Positions 40,615-49,640 of a stretch of DNA of 64,000 nucleotides are shown one piece after another. How positions within the stretch are numbered: the first letter of the stretch is position 1; each line of letters starts with the position of its first letter. Below the pieces are notes generated by a model, which was given only the letters and a program-made list of their open reading frames with translations, was not told the origin of the DNA and ran no database searches. Source of the stretch: Commensalibacter intestini A911 (GTDB lineage Bacteria > Pseudomonadota > Alphaproteobacteria > Acetobacterales > Acetobacteraceae); contig NZ_AGFR01000012.1 of the NCBI RefSeq assembly GCF_000231445.1, positions 1-64,000 of the forward strand, given 5' to 3'. Made by a program: the position numbers and the translations under genes.

Positions 40615-41955
40615 ATGTTGTTCGATAATAGATTTAAAATAGTTAACGATAATTACAATGCTGGAGGAATGGGACAAATACTCCTTGTCGAAGATGTAAC
40701 TAGAGAATTACAAGGAGTTTGAGCTCTAAAATATTGTAAATTTCCTCAGAATGAAGAATATATGAGGCGTTTTAAACGTGAAGTTCGATTATTAGAGAAA
40801 TTAGACACCACACCAACGGTTGTTCCAATATTGTATTCAAACTTAGATTGTAATCAACCTTACTTCATCATGCCGTTTTATAAGCAAGGTGATTTAACTC
40901 GTATTCCTTTTGAATGGCTACATAATTATGAAAATCAAGAAAATATAATTTATCAAATGATAGATTGTATTTACAATCTACATTCACTTAATATATTCCA
41001 TAGAGACATTAAACCTCAAAATTTTTTAATTAATGATAATGGGTATCTCATTATATCTGATCTTGGTTTAGGTCTAGAACCTGATTCTTCGACTCGTTGT
41101 ACAGATACCTCACAATATTGGATGACGGAAGGATATTATCCTCCTGAGTTTACATCTAGTGGTTTTAAATATGCAGACACCACTTCTGATATTTTTATGT
41201 TAGGCAAGACTATATATGCCTTATTTACACGAACTAATCCTACTTACTTCATTGATAATCAATATATTCACAATCACGTAAGTTATATTTTAAGTAAAGC
41301 TTGTTCACAGAATAAGCAAGACAGATACCAAAATATTCTTGATATGAAACAAGATGTAACAACGAGTTACGATGTAATATTACAAAGAAAGAGTATATCC
41401 ACAAAGCTTGATAAACAATTAGAAGCTATTCTACAGAGTAATTCCCCTAACAACATAGAAGATATTAAACAGTTTATCAGGAACTTACATTATACAAACG
41501 ATAAAGAATCATTCCTTTATCAGATATCTACTACTAACTTCTTTTTATATTTTACAAATCTTCAGTTACAAGAAACACTTCAACTCCTACTTTCACTATA
41601 CTCTACATTTTTATATGATTCACATCATCCATTCTCCTTTGCAGAGACTGTAGCAAATATTATGGCTGTCTTAGTCGATGCCAAAGATGTAACCACTCCA
41701 CACAAAATCAAAGCATTAGAACTTTCTATCCACTTTGCACAATATATGCATCGATATGCAGCCATGAATACCTGTAATCAATTAATTTACAATATCACTG
41801 ATGAAATACTTGCCCAACAAATCATAAATATCATGAGAGATAATCCAGATTGCTTTATAAATAATATTTCAGCAACACACTGCAAATCGTCATTAATTCG
41901 TGATTATTTAGAAACAATTAATGTATCACAGCATAATCAACCTATTTCTTTCTAA
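40615..41955 (+). pseudogene. Ser/Thr protein kinase gene interrupted by an in-frame TGA
   Basis: An ATG at 40615 (AAGG 10 bases upstream) opens a frame of 446 codons that is continuous except for TGA at 40720-40722 (codon 36). Before it is the glycine loop NAGGMGQILLVED; straight after it comes ALK (Lys39, the expected ATP-binding lysine). Downstream the kinase core is intact: HRDIKPQN (His129 to Asp131), SDLGLG in place of DFG, and YPPEF in place of APE. A restart at ATG 40762 would lack the glycine loop and lysine and should be inactive. So this is a recent nonsense mutation, or a readthrough case. Residues past about 310 are helical and unrecognised. Confidence 0.8.
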
Positions 41956-42070
41956 TATTTCGGTACATTCTTTAATAGCTCATCAATCCAACCTCACGAA
42001 AAAAGTGAACGAGTGAAATGAAAAATAGGCGTATAGTAACTATTAATACATTTTATTAAGGAGATTTTAG

Positions 42071-42691
42071 ATGAAAAAAGCATATGTATTTTTAGCTGCT
42101 ATTGGCCTAACATGTTTAGGTTCCAACGCTTCTTTTGCACAACAACAAGAATATACATCTCAACAATTAGAAACTCTTAAACAAGCTGCTACACAAGGTG
42201 ACGTTGCTTCACAAGAAAACCTTGGTCAAATCTATCAATTTGGAAAATTTGGCGTTAAAAAGAATTTATTTACAGCTAGAGATTGGTATGAAAAAGCTGC
42301 TGCCAAAGGCGGTGTAGTTGCGATGATTAATCTTGGTAATATGTATCAAAAAGGGGATGCTATTCCTCAAGACTATGCAAAAGCAAAAGCATTATTTGAA
42401 CAAGCTGCTAGTAAAGACAATCCTATAGCCGAGTATAATCTTGGCGTAATGTATCAAGATGGTAAAGGTATTAAAAAAGATTATCCAAAAGCAATGGAAT
42501 ATTATCAAAAAGCTGCTGCTCAAGGATATGGCAATGCTTATAATAATATTGGAATATTGTATCAAGATGGACTTGGCGTTCATAAAACAAAAAGTGCCGC
42601 ACTCGATAATTTCAAACAAGCTTGCCTAAATGATAGCCATCAAGGCTGTGAAAACTACAAAAAATTCGAAAAACAAGACACAAAAAAATAA
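42071..42691 (+). CDS. Secreted Sel1-repeat protein
   Basis: 206 residues with a signal peptide ending NASFA-QQ. Four or five Sel1-like (SLR) repeats follow, with units such as AMINLGNMYQKGDAIPQDYA, AEYNLGVMYQDGKG and AYNNIGILYQDGLG. Such repeats are protein-protein interaction scaffolds in the periplasm. AAGGAGA precedes the ATG. It lies 115 bp behind the kinase frame in the same direction; a functional link is speculative. Confidence 0.88.
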   Translation: MKKAYVFLAAIGLTCLGSNASFAQQQEYTSQQLETLKQAATQGDVASQENLGQIYQFGKFGVKKNLFTARDWYEKAAAKGGVVAMINLGNMYQKGDAIPQDYAKAKALFEQAASKDNPIAEYNLGVMYQDGKGIKKDYPKAMEYYQKAAAQGYGNAYNNIGILYQDGLGVHKTKSAALDNFKQACLNDSHQGCENYKKFEKQDTKK

Positions 42692-42706
42692 CAATATATT
42701 TTATCT

Positions 42707-42741
42707 CTATACAGTAAAACAATCTCAATCTTACTGTATAG
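42707..42741. terminator. Inverted repeat between convergent genes, possible terminator
   Basis: Perfect 11-bp stem (42707-42717 with 42731-42741), 13-base loop, between the Sel1 gene and nadE. The T-runs are poor, so its strength as terminator is uncertain. Confidence 0.5.
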
Positions 42742-42752
42742 AAGCCAGAATT

Positions 42753-44789
42753 TTACTTCTCTGGCACATTCTCCAACAACTCATTCATCCAAATCGTCGC
42801 ATTGCCATCTGAAGGTGCACGCCAGTCTCCACGAGGAGATAATCCGCCTCCTGCAGAAACTTTCGGTGAGTTCGGCATCGCAGAACGTTTAAACTGACTA
42901 AAAGCGAAAAAACGTTTCATAAATACTTCTAGCCAATGACGAATTTCTGATAATGAATAAGCTTTCTTTTTATCTTCTGGAAACCCTTCTAACCAAGTAC
43001 CTTTTTGAGTATCCGACCAAATTGAATAAGATAAAAAGGCAATTTTTGAAGGCTTTAATCCATAACGCAAACTATAATATAAGTTAAAATCTTGCAATGC
43101 ATATGGGCCTATTTTTTCCTCTGTGCTTTGCAATGTTTTATTATCTTGTGATGGAATTAACTCTGGTGAAATCTCTGTATCTAAAATGCGTTGTAAGATC
43201 TCTCCTGCCTCATCAGAAAAGCGTTTAGAGTGAATCACCCAACGAATAAGATGCTGAATTAACGTTTTAGGCAAACCACCATTCACATTATAATGTGACA
43301 TTTGATCACCAACCCCGTAAGTACACCATCCTAAAGCCAGTTCAGACAAATCTCCAGTTCCAATAACAATCCCATGATGATGATTGGCTAACCTAAAGAG
43401 ATAATCCGTTCTTAATCCAGCTTGCACATTTTCAAAGGTTACATCATAAACAGCTTGCCCTTCGGAATAAGGATGCTTCATATCTATTAACATTTGCTCT
43501 GCCGCAGGACGGATATCCAAACACTCCCATTGGATTCCCAATGTCTCCATCAATGCCTCAGCATTTCGTTTGGTTTCAGAACTCGTTCCAAAGCCTGGCA
43601 TAGTATAGCCTAAAATGGCATCCCTACCCATCTTCAACTCATCTACAACCTGAACCGCAACCAACAACGCTTGTGTTGAATCAAGACCACCAGAAATTCC
43701 AATTACTAGTTTTTTTGCACCGATTGCTTGAATCCGTTGTTTTAACGCAGACACTTGGATCATATAAGCTTCAAAACAATCTTGTTCCAAACGTTGAGTA
43801 TCTGACGGCACAAAAGGAAAACGTTCTAGAGGTCTTTTTAATCCAATTGTTTCTAATGTTGGATTTAACGTAAATTCTACCGTTCTATACTGATAACGAG
43901 CGGATTCATTTTGATGAAAACTACCCATTTGCAAGCGCTCTTGACGTAAAATATCTAAATCAATATCTGCTACCAAACAAAGCTGTCCTTCTGGAAAACG
44001 ATCACTTTGTGCTAAAACTTGTCCGTTTTCGATAATCGATAATTGTCCATCCCATGCAACATCTGTGGAGGATTCCCCTTGCCCCGCAGCAGCATATAAA
44101 TACGCACAAATCCCTCTAGCAGATTGGGACTGACATAACAAAATGCGCTTTTCTGCTTTACCAATGGTAATATTACTCGCAGACAAATTCGCAATGACCG
44201 TGGCACCCGCAATACAAGCATAGCTACTCGGAGGAATCGGAACCCATAGATCTTCACAAATTTCTATACCCATGACAAAATCAGGGTAATCAATCGCTGC
44301 AAAAAGCAAATCAACACCAAAAGGTACCTTTTGACCTAATAGTGTTATTTCCTCTTGTAAGGTATGCTGTCCGCTAATGAATTGACGAGCCTCATAAAAT
44401 TCACGATAATTCGGTAGAAAAGATTTAGGAACAATACCTAAAATCTGCCCTTTATGAAGCACAATTGCACAATTATATAAGGCTCCCTTAAAAACAAGCG
44501 GCGCACCTATCACCAAAATAGAAGTTAAGTGTTTTGTAGCTTGGCAAATATTGCCAATCGCTTGCACCGTTGTTTCTAACAAAATCTGTTGTAACCTCAG
44601 ATCTTCAATGGAATACCCTGTCAATGAAAGCTCTGGAAAAACACATAAAGCTACACCTTGTTGGTTAGCTTGCTCTGCCAACGAAATCATTTGCTGAGCA
44701 TTTTCAAAAGGATCTGCTAATTTAACAACAAAATTACAGGTAGCACCTCTTAATAAATTATGTTCATAAAGAGAATAAAAATTTTTCAA
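42753..44789 (-). CDS. nadE: Glutamine-dependent NAD+ synthetase
   Basis: 678 residues, the long two-domain form. Residues about 10-290 are a nitrilase-type glutaminase (PELSLTGYS with Glu, VPKSFLPNYREF with Lys, GIEICEDLWVP with Cys). Residues about 325-640 are the synthetase with the ATP loop ISGGLDSTQAL and GTGDLSELALGW. It amidates deamido-NAD, the product of NadD. TTG start at 44789 is supported by AGGAG eight bases upstream. Confidence 0.95.
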   Translation of the reverse strand: MKNFYSLYEHNLLRGATCNFVVKLADPFENAQQMISLAEQANQQGVALCVFPELSLTGYSIEDLRLQQILLETTVQAIGNICQATKHLTSILVIGAPLVFKGALYNCAIVLHKGQILGIVPKSFLPNYREFYEARQFISGQHTLQEEITLLGQKVPFGVDLLFAAIDYPDFVMGIEICEDLWVPIPPSSYACIAGATVIANLSASNITIGKAEKRILLCQSQSARGICAYLYAAAGQGESSTDVAWDGQLSIIENGQVLAQSDRFPEGQLCLVADIDLDILRQERLQMGSFHQNESARYQYRTVEFTLNPTLETIGLKRPLERFPFVPSDTQRLEQDCFEAYMIQVSALKQRIQAIGAKKLVIGISGGLDSTQALLVAVQVVDELKMGRDAILGYTMPGFGTSSETKRNAEALMETLGIQWECLDIRPAAEQMLIDMKHPYSEGQAVYDVTFENVQAGLRTDYLFRLANHHHGIVIGTGDLSELALGWCTYGVGDQMSHYNVNGGLPKTLIQHLIRWVIHSKRFSDEAGEILQRILDTEISPELIPSQDNKTLQSTEEKIGPYALQDFNLYYSLRYGLKPSKIAFLSYSIWSDTQKGTWLEGFPEDKKKAYSLSEIRHWLEVFMKRFFAFSQFKRSAMPNSPKVSAGGGLSPRGDWRAPSDGNATIWMNELLENVPEK

Positions 44790-44826
44790 AGGAGACTCTC
44801 CTATAAGGCACGATATAAAAAAATAA

Positions 44827-45348
44827 TTAACTGAATTTACGAGAAGACTTTTTCTCTAGTTCGTTACTAATCATTACCCAGATCAGCAATACCAAAGAAT
44901 AAAATCCATTCATCATCGTTAGAGATATCGGTAACCAATTAAATAAATAAGAAGGCAAATCACAAGGTTTATGAGGACGATCTGGCATTTCCATAAAACG
45001 TGCTGCTAAATCTTGAGTATGACTAGCCACTGCATAACATTCAGGCAAAGGACTCATCCACCATCCTTCCTCAACCCCGATATGTACAAAAGACAGACCC
45101 AGACTTACCAATAAAATCAACACAATAATTGCTTTAACCCAAGTTACTAATGCACCTCGAACCAATAATAGAAAGAAGCCTGCAACAATTAAAATACGAT
45201 AAGGCCAGCGTTCTAATAAACACAAGCCACAAGGAGCCATATTCCATATATTTTCAGCTATCCACGCAAATCCTAACGCAAATCCTCCTGCCAAAACCAT
45301 TAGAATCCCTGTTAGATTTTTAATAGATTGTCGATGTTGATAAGACAC
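44827..45348 (-). CDS. dsbB: Disulfide bond formation protein B
   Basis: Four-helix membrane protein that reoxidises DsbA by passing electrons to ubiquinone. From the GTG at 45348 (AAGG eight bases upstream) it has 173 residues. The first cysteine pair is in APCGLCLLERWPYR; the second periplasmic pair is ECYAV and KPCD. A longer frame opens at 45414 but lacks a site. It is probably its own unit, as a terminator lies between it and the DUF2155 gene. Confidence 0.9.
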   Translation of the reverse strand: MSYQHRQSIKNLTGILMVLAGGFALGFAWIAENIWNMAPCGLCLLERWPYRILIVAGFFLLLVRGALVTWVKAIIVLILLVSLGLSFVHIGVEEGWWMSPLPECYAVASHTQDLAARFMEMPDRPHKPCDLPSYLFNWLPISLTMMNGFYSLVLLIWVMISNELEKKSSRKFS

Positions 45349-45450
45349 AATGGAAGCCTTTACAATATTAATACATAAAATAGACGTATATTTTACTATA
45401 AAATAAAGAATCAAACACGCATAAAATCATATGCTTATCTTATACTTAAT

Positions 45451-45485
45451 AAAAAAGCCCTGAGAATTCTCGTTTCTCAAGACTT
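45451..45485 (-). terminator. Terminator of the DUF2155 cluster
   Basis: On the minus strand RNA, 45485-45474 pairs with 45466-45455 over 12 positions if G-U pairs are allowed, followed by six U. It ends the NDUFA12-mlaD-DUF2155 run. Confidence 0.75.
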
Positions 45486-45512
45486 AAATATAGAATTATT
45501 TATCATTTATTC

Positions 45513-46067
45513 TTAATGTTGAGATTGAATGGAATGCTCCAGAGATTGTTCTAAATCATTTTGATTTGCTGGCTCTTTTTGTTCACTCTGACTGGTTGTT
45601 GGTTTCACTTCTAATGGCTTACTACTTATCTCGCCTGCACATCCAGAAAGACTAACATTATAAAGAGGATGCTCAAATACAGATGCTCCAGGTTCTGCAA
45701 CAAAAATCCATGCTGAAAATGGATTAGTTGAAAGCTGACTATCGGTAACAGTAACAAACGCTGCACTATCTGGAGAAGCAGTTGTCGGGCGAACAACACA
45801 ATTTTTTACCGCGATGGTTAGTGTTTTATATTGTGCATTTCCACCGACAGGAATCGTTAATGTCGTTACACTAGATTCCAATTTATTTAATACTCTTACC
45901 ACTGCCTTAGGTTGGCTATACCATGTATCTACAGGAGGTAAAGCAGCCTGCTGTTTATTCGCATCTGATGGCTTGGATGTATCAGAAGCATCAGGGGTAA
46001 CCGCATAAGCAGAGATTCTCACTATACCAGATAAAGCAAAGAGAGAAACAAGAAAAAGCTTTTTCAA
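45513..46067 (-). CDS. DUF2155 domain protein, secreted
   Basis: 184 residues with a signal peptide (MKKLFLVSLFALSGIVRISAYA). The DUF2155 region runs from VVRVLNKLESSVTTLTIPVG to AWIFVAEPGASVFEHPLY. Two Cys (NCVV and SGCAG) may form a disulfide. The C-terminus is Ser/Gln/Glu-rich. DUF2155 is restricted to alphaproteobacteria and found next to NDUFA12 and mlaD as here; function unknown. It overlaps the small upstream ORF by 4 bp (ATGA). Confidence 0.88.
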   Translation of the reverse strand: MKKLFLVSLFALSGIVRISAYAVTPDASDTSKPSDANKQQAALPPVDTWYSQPKAVVRVLNKLESSVTTLTIPVGGNAQYKTLTIAVKNCVVRPTTASPDSAAFVTVTDSQLSTNPFSAWIFVAEPGASVFEHPLYNVSLSGCAGEISSKPLEVKPTTSQSEQKEPANQNDLEQSLEHSIQSQH

Positions 46068-46270
46068 AGCACTGGACTCCGTAACTGATCCACTATTTGT
46101 TTTAATAAATCCCGCATAGCCTGTTCATCAACCCCCATAATCATTGCATCCTCAAAATAATCTTGCATGGCTTGCACTAATTCTGCATAATTTTCATTCA
46201 AGATTTTAATCTTCTCTTTACAAAGAACAGGCTGCTGATTTGACTGAGACCAAACAGGATATTCAGTCAT
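46064..46270 (-). CDS. Small conserved-context protein, 68 residues
   Basis: Predicted mainly alpha-helical (KIKILNENYAELVQAMQDYF, EQAMRDLLKQIVDQL), acidic, no signal peptide or membrane segment. Not recognised. It lies 11 bp after mlaD and overlaps the DUF2155 gene by 4 bp using a TGA stop, so it is probably translated as part of the operon. Confidence 0.7.
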   Translation of the reverse strand: MTEYPVWSQSNQQPVLCKEKIKILNENYAELVQAMQDYFEDAMIMGVDEQAMRDLLKQIVDQLRSPVL

Positions 46271-46281
46271 TTTTCTGCCTT

Positions 46282-46821
46282 TTACTCTAAACCTGAAGAA
46301 GGAGCGCTGCTTGCTGGCTTATTAGCGTCTGACTTTGAATTATCAGATTTTGGCATATTATCTGTTACAGAGAAAATAAACTTACTGAGCAATTCTTGTA
46401 AGCTAATAGAACCTTGAGTATGCGTAATAAATTGATCTGGTTTTAATACAGCCTCATCACCACCAGGAGAAAGATCAATATATTTTCCGCCTAACAAGCT
46501 ATCACTTGTAATAATGGCTGCGGTATCAACAGGTAAACGAATATCAGGACGTACAGAAAAAGTAACCGTTGCTTTAAAATCTTTTGGGCTAACGAGCTCA
46601 TGCGTCACTTGACCTACAGTAACCCCTGCTAATTTCACATCTGATCCAACATCTAACCCATCAATATGTTCAAACGAAGCTTTTAAAGGATACCCATCAT
46701 CTTTACTTTGCCCATGCCCAACAATTGCAAATACAACTGCTGTGACAAACACAACAATAACAATTAATCCTGTAATTAGCTCAAAAATCTGCTGTGTTTT
46801 TCTTAAAGAAGTAACAAACAT
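46282..46821 (-). CDS. mlaD: MlaD-type MCE protein
   Basis: 179 residues with one N-terminal membrane helix (about 12-33) and a single MCE domain (YPLKASFEHIDGLDVGSDVKLAGVTVGQV). MlaD forms the periplasmic hexamer of the phospholipid transporter that keeps outer membrane asymmetry. MlaE, MlaF and others are not in the window. It follows NDUFA12 by 15 bp. Confidence 0.93.
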   Translation of the reverse strand: MFVTSLRKTQQIFELITGLIVIVVFVTAVVFAIVGHGQSKDDGYPLKASFEHIDGLDVGSDVKLAGVTVGQVTHELVSPKDFKATVTFSVRPDIRLPVDTAAIITSDSLLGGKYIDLSPGGDEAVLKPDQFITHTQGSISLQELLSKFIFSVTDNMPKSDNSKSDANKPASSAPSSGLE

Positions 46822-46836
46822 ATGGATAAACTTTAC

Positions 46837-47205
46837 CTATTCTTCTGGAGACCAGCTTTCATAATCTCCAGTTGCCTTTGCACGTTTTCCGCCTGCATAA
46901 TCGCTGCCTTGCGGGTGATATGCTTTTGCAGAACCTGTTTGATTTGGGCTATATGGAACCTGCCACGGATGACGTTTAGAAACAGGAACCGCTGCATCAG
47001 CACCATGATGCAACCATACCCACCATTCAGGAGGAACCACAGAAGGATCCTCACCTTTTTTATAAATAACCCAACGCTCATGACGCGGTTCCCCACCACC
47101 AAGGCGGTTTTGTTTACGAGATTCGTAATAAGAACGTCCGTCTGCGTCTTTGCCGACCAAGCGTCCTTTAAACATCGTATGAAGGCGTGTTCCTAATGTT
47201 GTCAT
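46837..47205 (-). CDS. NDUFA12-family NADH:ubiquinone oxidoreductase subunit
   Basis: 122 residues, the bacterial B17.2/NDUFA12 relative, an accessory subunit of complex I in alphaproteobacteria and mitochondria. Conserved pieces are LVGKDADGRSYYE, RHERWVIYKKGEDPSVVPPE, WWVWLHH and the HPWQVPYSPNQTGS tail. First gene of the NDUFA12-mlaD-ORF-DUF2155 cluster. Confidence 0.93.
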   Translation of the reverse strand: MTTLGTRLHTMFKGRLVGKDADGRSYYESRKQNRLGGGEPRHERWVIYKKGEDPSVVPPEWWVWLHHGADAAVPVSKRHPWQVPYSPNQTGSAKAYHPQGSDYAGGKRAKATGDYESWSPEE

Positions 47206-47509
47206 GATCCTAGTTCAGTATATTTATCTATTAATAATTAGTAATATGAAATTCTTATATAGAATTCTCTTGCATAAAAATATACCCTTTTCATAAAAAA
47301 AGAGCAAAAAACTTTTAAATTATTTTTATAAATCTTTGAGCAATTTTATATATGACCTCTTCAATGATATCTTTAAATACAAAAACATCATTCATTTTTA
47401 TAAAATAAATTTTATCCACAATATCCACTATATCCATAGGGGTGTATAAATTTTTACGTAATTATCCCTCTTATAATCCCATTAAAAACCCCTTACACTT
47501 TTATGTATT
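47206..47509. other. Divergent intergenic region, no gene seen
   Basis: About 300 bp, very AT-rich, between NDUFA12 (minus) and the NrdJ-like gene (plus). A TATAAT hexamer near 47471 could be a -10. No NrdR box was found here by eye, unlike at nrdD. Confidence 0.45.
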
Positions 47510-49090
47510 ATGAAAGCAAAACATCTCTGGAATGGTATCAGGATGCGCAATCTGCAAACTGCGATTGACCCCGATGCACCTTTATACTCTGTAACAATTC
47601 CCGAAGATTGGGAAAGTAACGCAGCGACGGCGATCCTTCAGCTATGCCCCGAGCATCAACTGGATGTCTCTCCGATTAAAGCTGAAGTGTTAACAGCAAA
47701 TTGGTTATTGCCCCTTTGCGAGCAAACCGATCAATTTACAGTAAAAAATTGGGAAAACATCTTGTTGCATAGGCAAGCTTGTCCCAATGAAAGTATTTGG
47801 AAGCATGATACAAGTCAGAAGTTAAGTATTACCATTAACTTGGCTGCGTTCGCATCTGCTGAAACGGGGTTTGATGCCCAATCTTATCGTCATGTTTTAC
47901 AAATCGCTGCTGAAACATTACGGATTTTATATAGACAACAAGCCAATTTTATGAATGGTGAGTTGCCTTTTTTAGAGCCAACCGAATCTATTTCTCGCAA
48001 AGATGACGATAAACAGCTCGAATTCGCACCTCAACCAAGTGCTGGGATTATTTATCTTTCTAATCTCGATGCTTGCTTAGCACAATTAGGGTTTGATTAT
48101 GGCAGCAATGATGGCAGAGATATTGCCTGTTGCGTCACTTGTTTTGCGACTTTACTTGCAAATGCGGGCTGTGGCTCTGACTTTTTACCTTTATCTCCTG
48201 ATTGGAATGCCTTACCAGAGTTGGCTTCTACAGCAAAAGAGATCTGGGCATTAGCATCCGATGAACCACAATCTCGTTTAGAACGCATCGATACCAGCTT
48301 TTCATTACCAGGCAACCCAAGTGACTTATTATTAGGATCAGAATCTTGTGGACTTGCACCTATTTTCTCTCCATTAAGAGAAGATGGGCTATTAAATTTC
48401 AGCACGCTTGCAAGATTAGCTCATAAAGGATTAACTTTAGAATCTGCCTTGGCAGCCTCTCTTGCTGGAGAACAAATCTTAACACCGCCATCCAGTCAAG
48501 CACATTATGCCATGCACCAAGCGTTGGCTGGGTTTGTCACGCATATGCCTGCAAGACCAAGTCAGATTACTTATCCTTTATCTCAAAAAGCAATGCTGAC
48601 TCGTGGTACGAAAAGACCATTACCACCACGTCGCAAAGGCATTACCCAAAAAGCAAGTATTGCAGGACGTGGGTTATTCTTACGAACTGGAGAATACGAG
48701 GACGGCTCTCTTGGAGAAGTGTCTATTACGCCAACTAAAGAAAGCGCTATGGTCAAAGGATTACTCGATAGTCTGAGCCAAGCCGTGAGTATTGGATTAC
48801 AATATGGTGCGCCTTTAAAAGACTATGTCTCTCATTTCGCGTATAGTCGTTTTGGGGTTGCTGGGACCGTCGAAGGTGATCCAAATGCCTTATATGCAAC
48901 GTCTTTCTTAGACTATAGTTTCAGGGTTTTATCAGATGTTTATTTGAATGAATCCTTACCTGATGCACCAAATAATTTACATGTTGGTGAGGATACAGTT
49001 CCTATGTTACCGTTAGAGTTACCTGAAGATGATGAAAATCCACCATCTTCCCCTCATCCTCGCAATCGTAAATTTAAATTGGTTAGTTAA
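47510..49090 (+). CDS. Degenerate class II ribonucleotide reductase-like (NrdJ-like) protein
   Basis: 526 residues against roughly 1,200 for alphaproteobacterial NrdJ. The C-terminal GLFLRTGEYEDGSLGE, AVSIGLQYGAPL and FLDYSFRVLSDVYL match the end of B12-dependent reductases. Residues about 90-230 keep the pattern around the active-site hairpin and INLAAF...YRHVLQIAAETL, but the NPCSE radical motif is replaced by CPNES (91-95). The N-terminal allosteric and cobalamin-binding parts are absent. So it is probably non-catalytic, perhaps regulatory. No Shine-Dalgarno before the ATG at 47510; an ATG 11 codons later is possible. 12 bp before the RidA gene. Confidence 0.78.
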   Translation: MKAKHLWNGIRMRNLQTAIDPDAPLYSVTIPEDWESNAATAILQLCPEHQLDVSPIKAEVLTANWLLPLCEQTDQFTVKNWENILLHRQACPNESIWKHDTSQKLSITINLAAFASAETGFDAQSYRHVLQIAAETLRILYRQQANFMNGELPFLEPTESISRKDDDKQLEFAPQPSAGIIYLSNLDACLAQLGFDYGSNDGRDIACCVTCFATLLANAGCGSDFLPLSPDWNALPELASTAKEIWALASDEPQSRLERIDTSFSLPGNPSDLLLGSESCGLAPIFSPLREDGLLNFSTLARLAHKGLTLESALAASLAGEQILTPPSSQAHYAMHQALAGFVTHMPARPSQITYPLSQKAMLTRGTKRPLPPRRKGITQKASIAGRGLFLRTGEYEDGSLGEVSITPTKESAMVKGLLDSLSQAVSIGLQYGAPLKDYVSHFAYSRFGVAGTVEGDPNALYATSFLDYSFRVLSDVYLNESLPDAPNNLHVGEDTVPMLPLELPEDDENPPSSPHPRNRKFKLVS

Positions 49091-49102
49091 AAGGAAATTA
49101 TC

Positions 49103-49564
49103 ATGTCCACCATACAAGAACGCCTAAAAGCATTAAACATTGTTTTACCAACGCCTGCTGCTCCAGTGGCAAATTATGTACCAACCATGCAAACTGGAAA
49201 TTCTTTAATTATCTCAGGGCAACTACCTTTGGTTGATGGTAAATTATTCGCAACAGGCTTATTAGGTAAACAAGTCGAAGTTCAAACAGGTGTTCAAGCT
49301 GCACGTTTCTGCATGATTAATATTCTTGCTCAAGCTCAAGCTGCTTTAGGCGACTTAAACAAAATCAATAAACTGGTTCGTTTAGGAGGCTTTATTGCCA
49401 GCACTCCTGAATTCACACAACAAGCAGTTGTGATGAACGGTGCCTCTGACCTTGCTGTGGAAGTTTTCGGTGACGCAGGACGTCACGCACGCTCTGCTTT
49501 TGGTGTTGCTTCTTTACCAATGGATGCTTGTGTTGAAGTCGAAGCTTGGTTTGAGTTAAAATAA
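49103..49564 (+). CDS. RidA family protein
   Basis: 153 residues, of the longer YjgF/RidA subgroup: NYVPTMQTGNSLIISGQLP, VEVQTGVQAARFCMINILAQ, GASDLAVEVFGDAGRHARSAFGV and the final VEVEAWFEL. RidA proteins remove reactive enamine/imine intermediates. AAGGA precedes the ATG. Follows the NrdJ-like gene closely; likely co-transcribed. Confidence 0.93.
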   Translation: MSTIQERLKALNIVLPTPAAPVANYVPTMQTGNSLIISGQLPLVDGKLFATGLLGKQVEVQTGVQAARFCMINILAQAQAALGDLNKINKLVRLGGFIASTPEFTQQAVVMNGASDLAVEVFGDAGRHARSAFGVASLPMDACVEVEAWFELK

Positions 49565-49593
49565 TTTTTTTTATTAAGCTTTATATTTTCTAT

Positions 49594-49634
49594 AAAAAAA
49601 GGACGAATAGAAATCTTCTACTCGTCCTTTTTTT
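49594..49634. terminator. Bidirectional terminator between RidA and permease genes
   Basis: Stem AAAAAAAGGACGA with TCGTCCTTTTTTT (49594-49606 with 49622-49634), with an inner pairing AGAA/TTCT. A and T tracts on both flanks suit the convergent genes. Confidence 0.85.
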
Positions 49635-49640
49635 TACATC

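Noticed and set aside
40720-40722. TGA in the kinase as selenocysteine
   Set aside because: The position next to the VAxK lysine is not a redox site in any kinase family I know, and no convincing SECIS-type hairpin could be confirmed by eye directly downstream.
46822-47196. Plus-strand 124-residue frame opposite NDUFA12
   Set aside because: It is the antisense of a clearly conserved complex I gene, has many Cys and Trp without a pattern, and no ribosome site.
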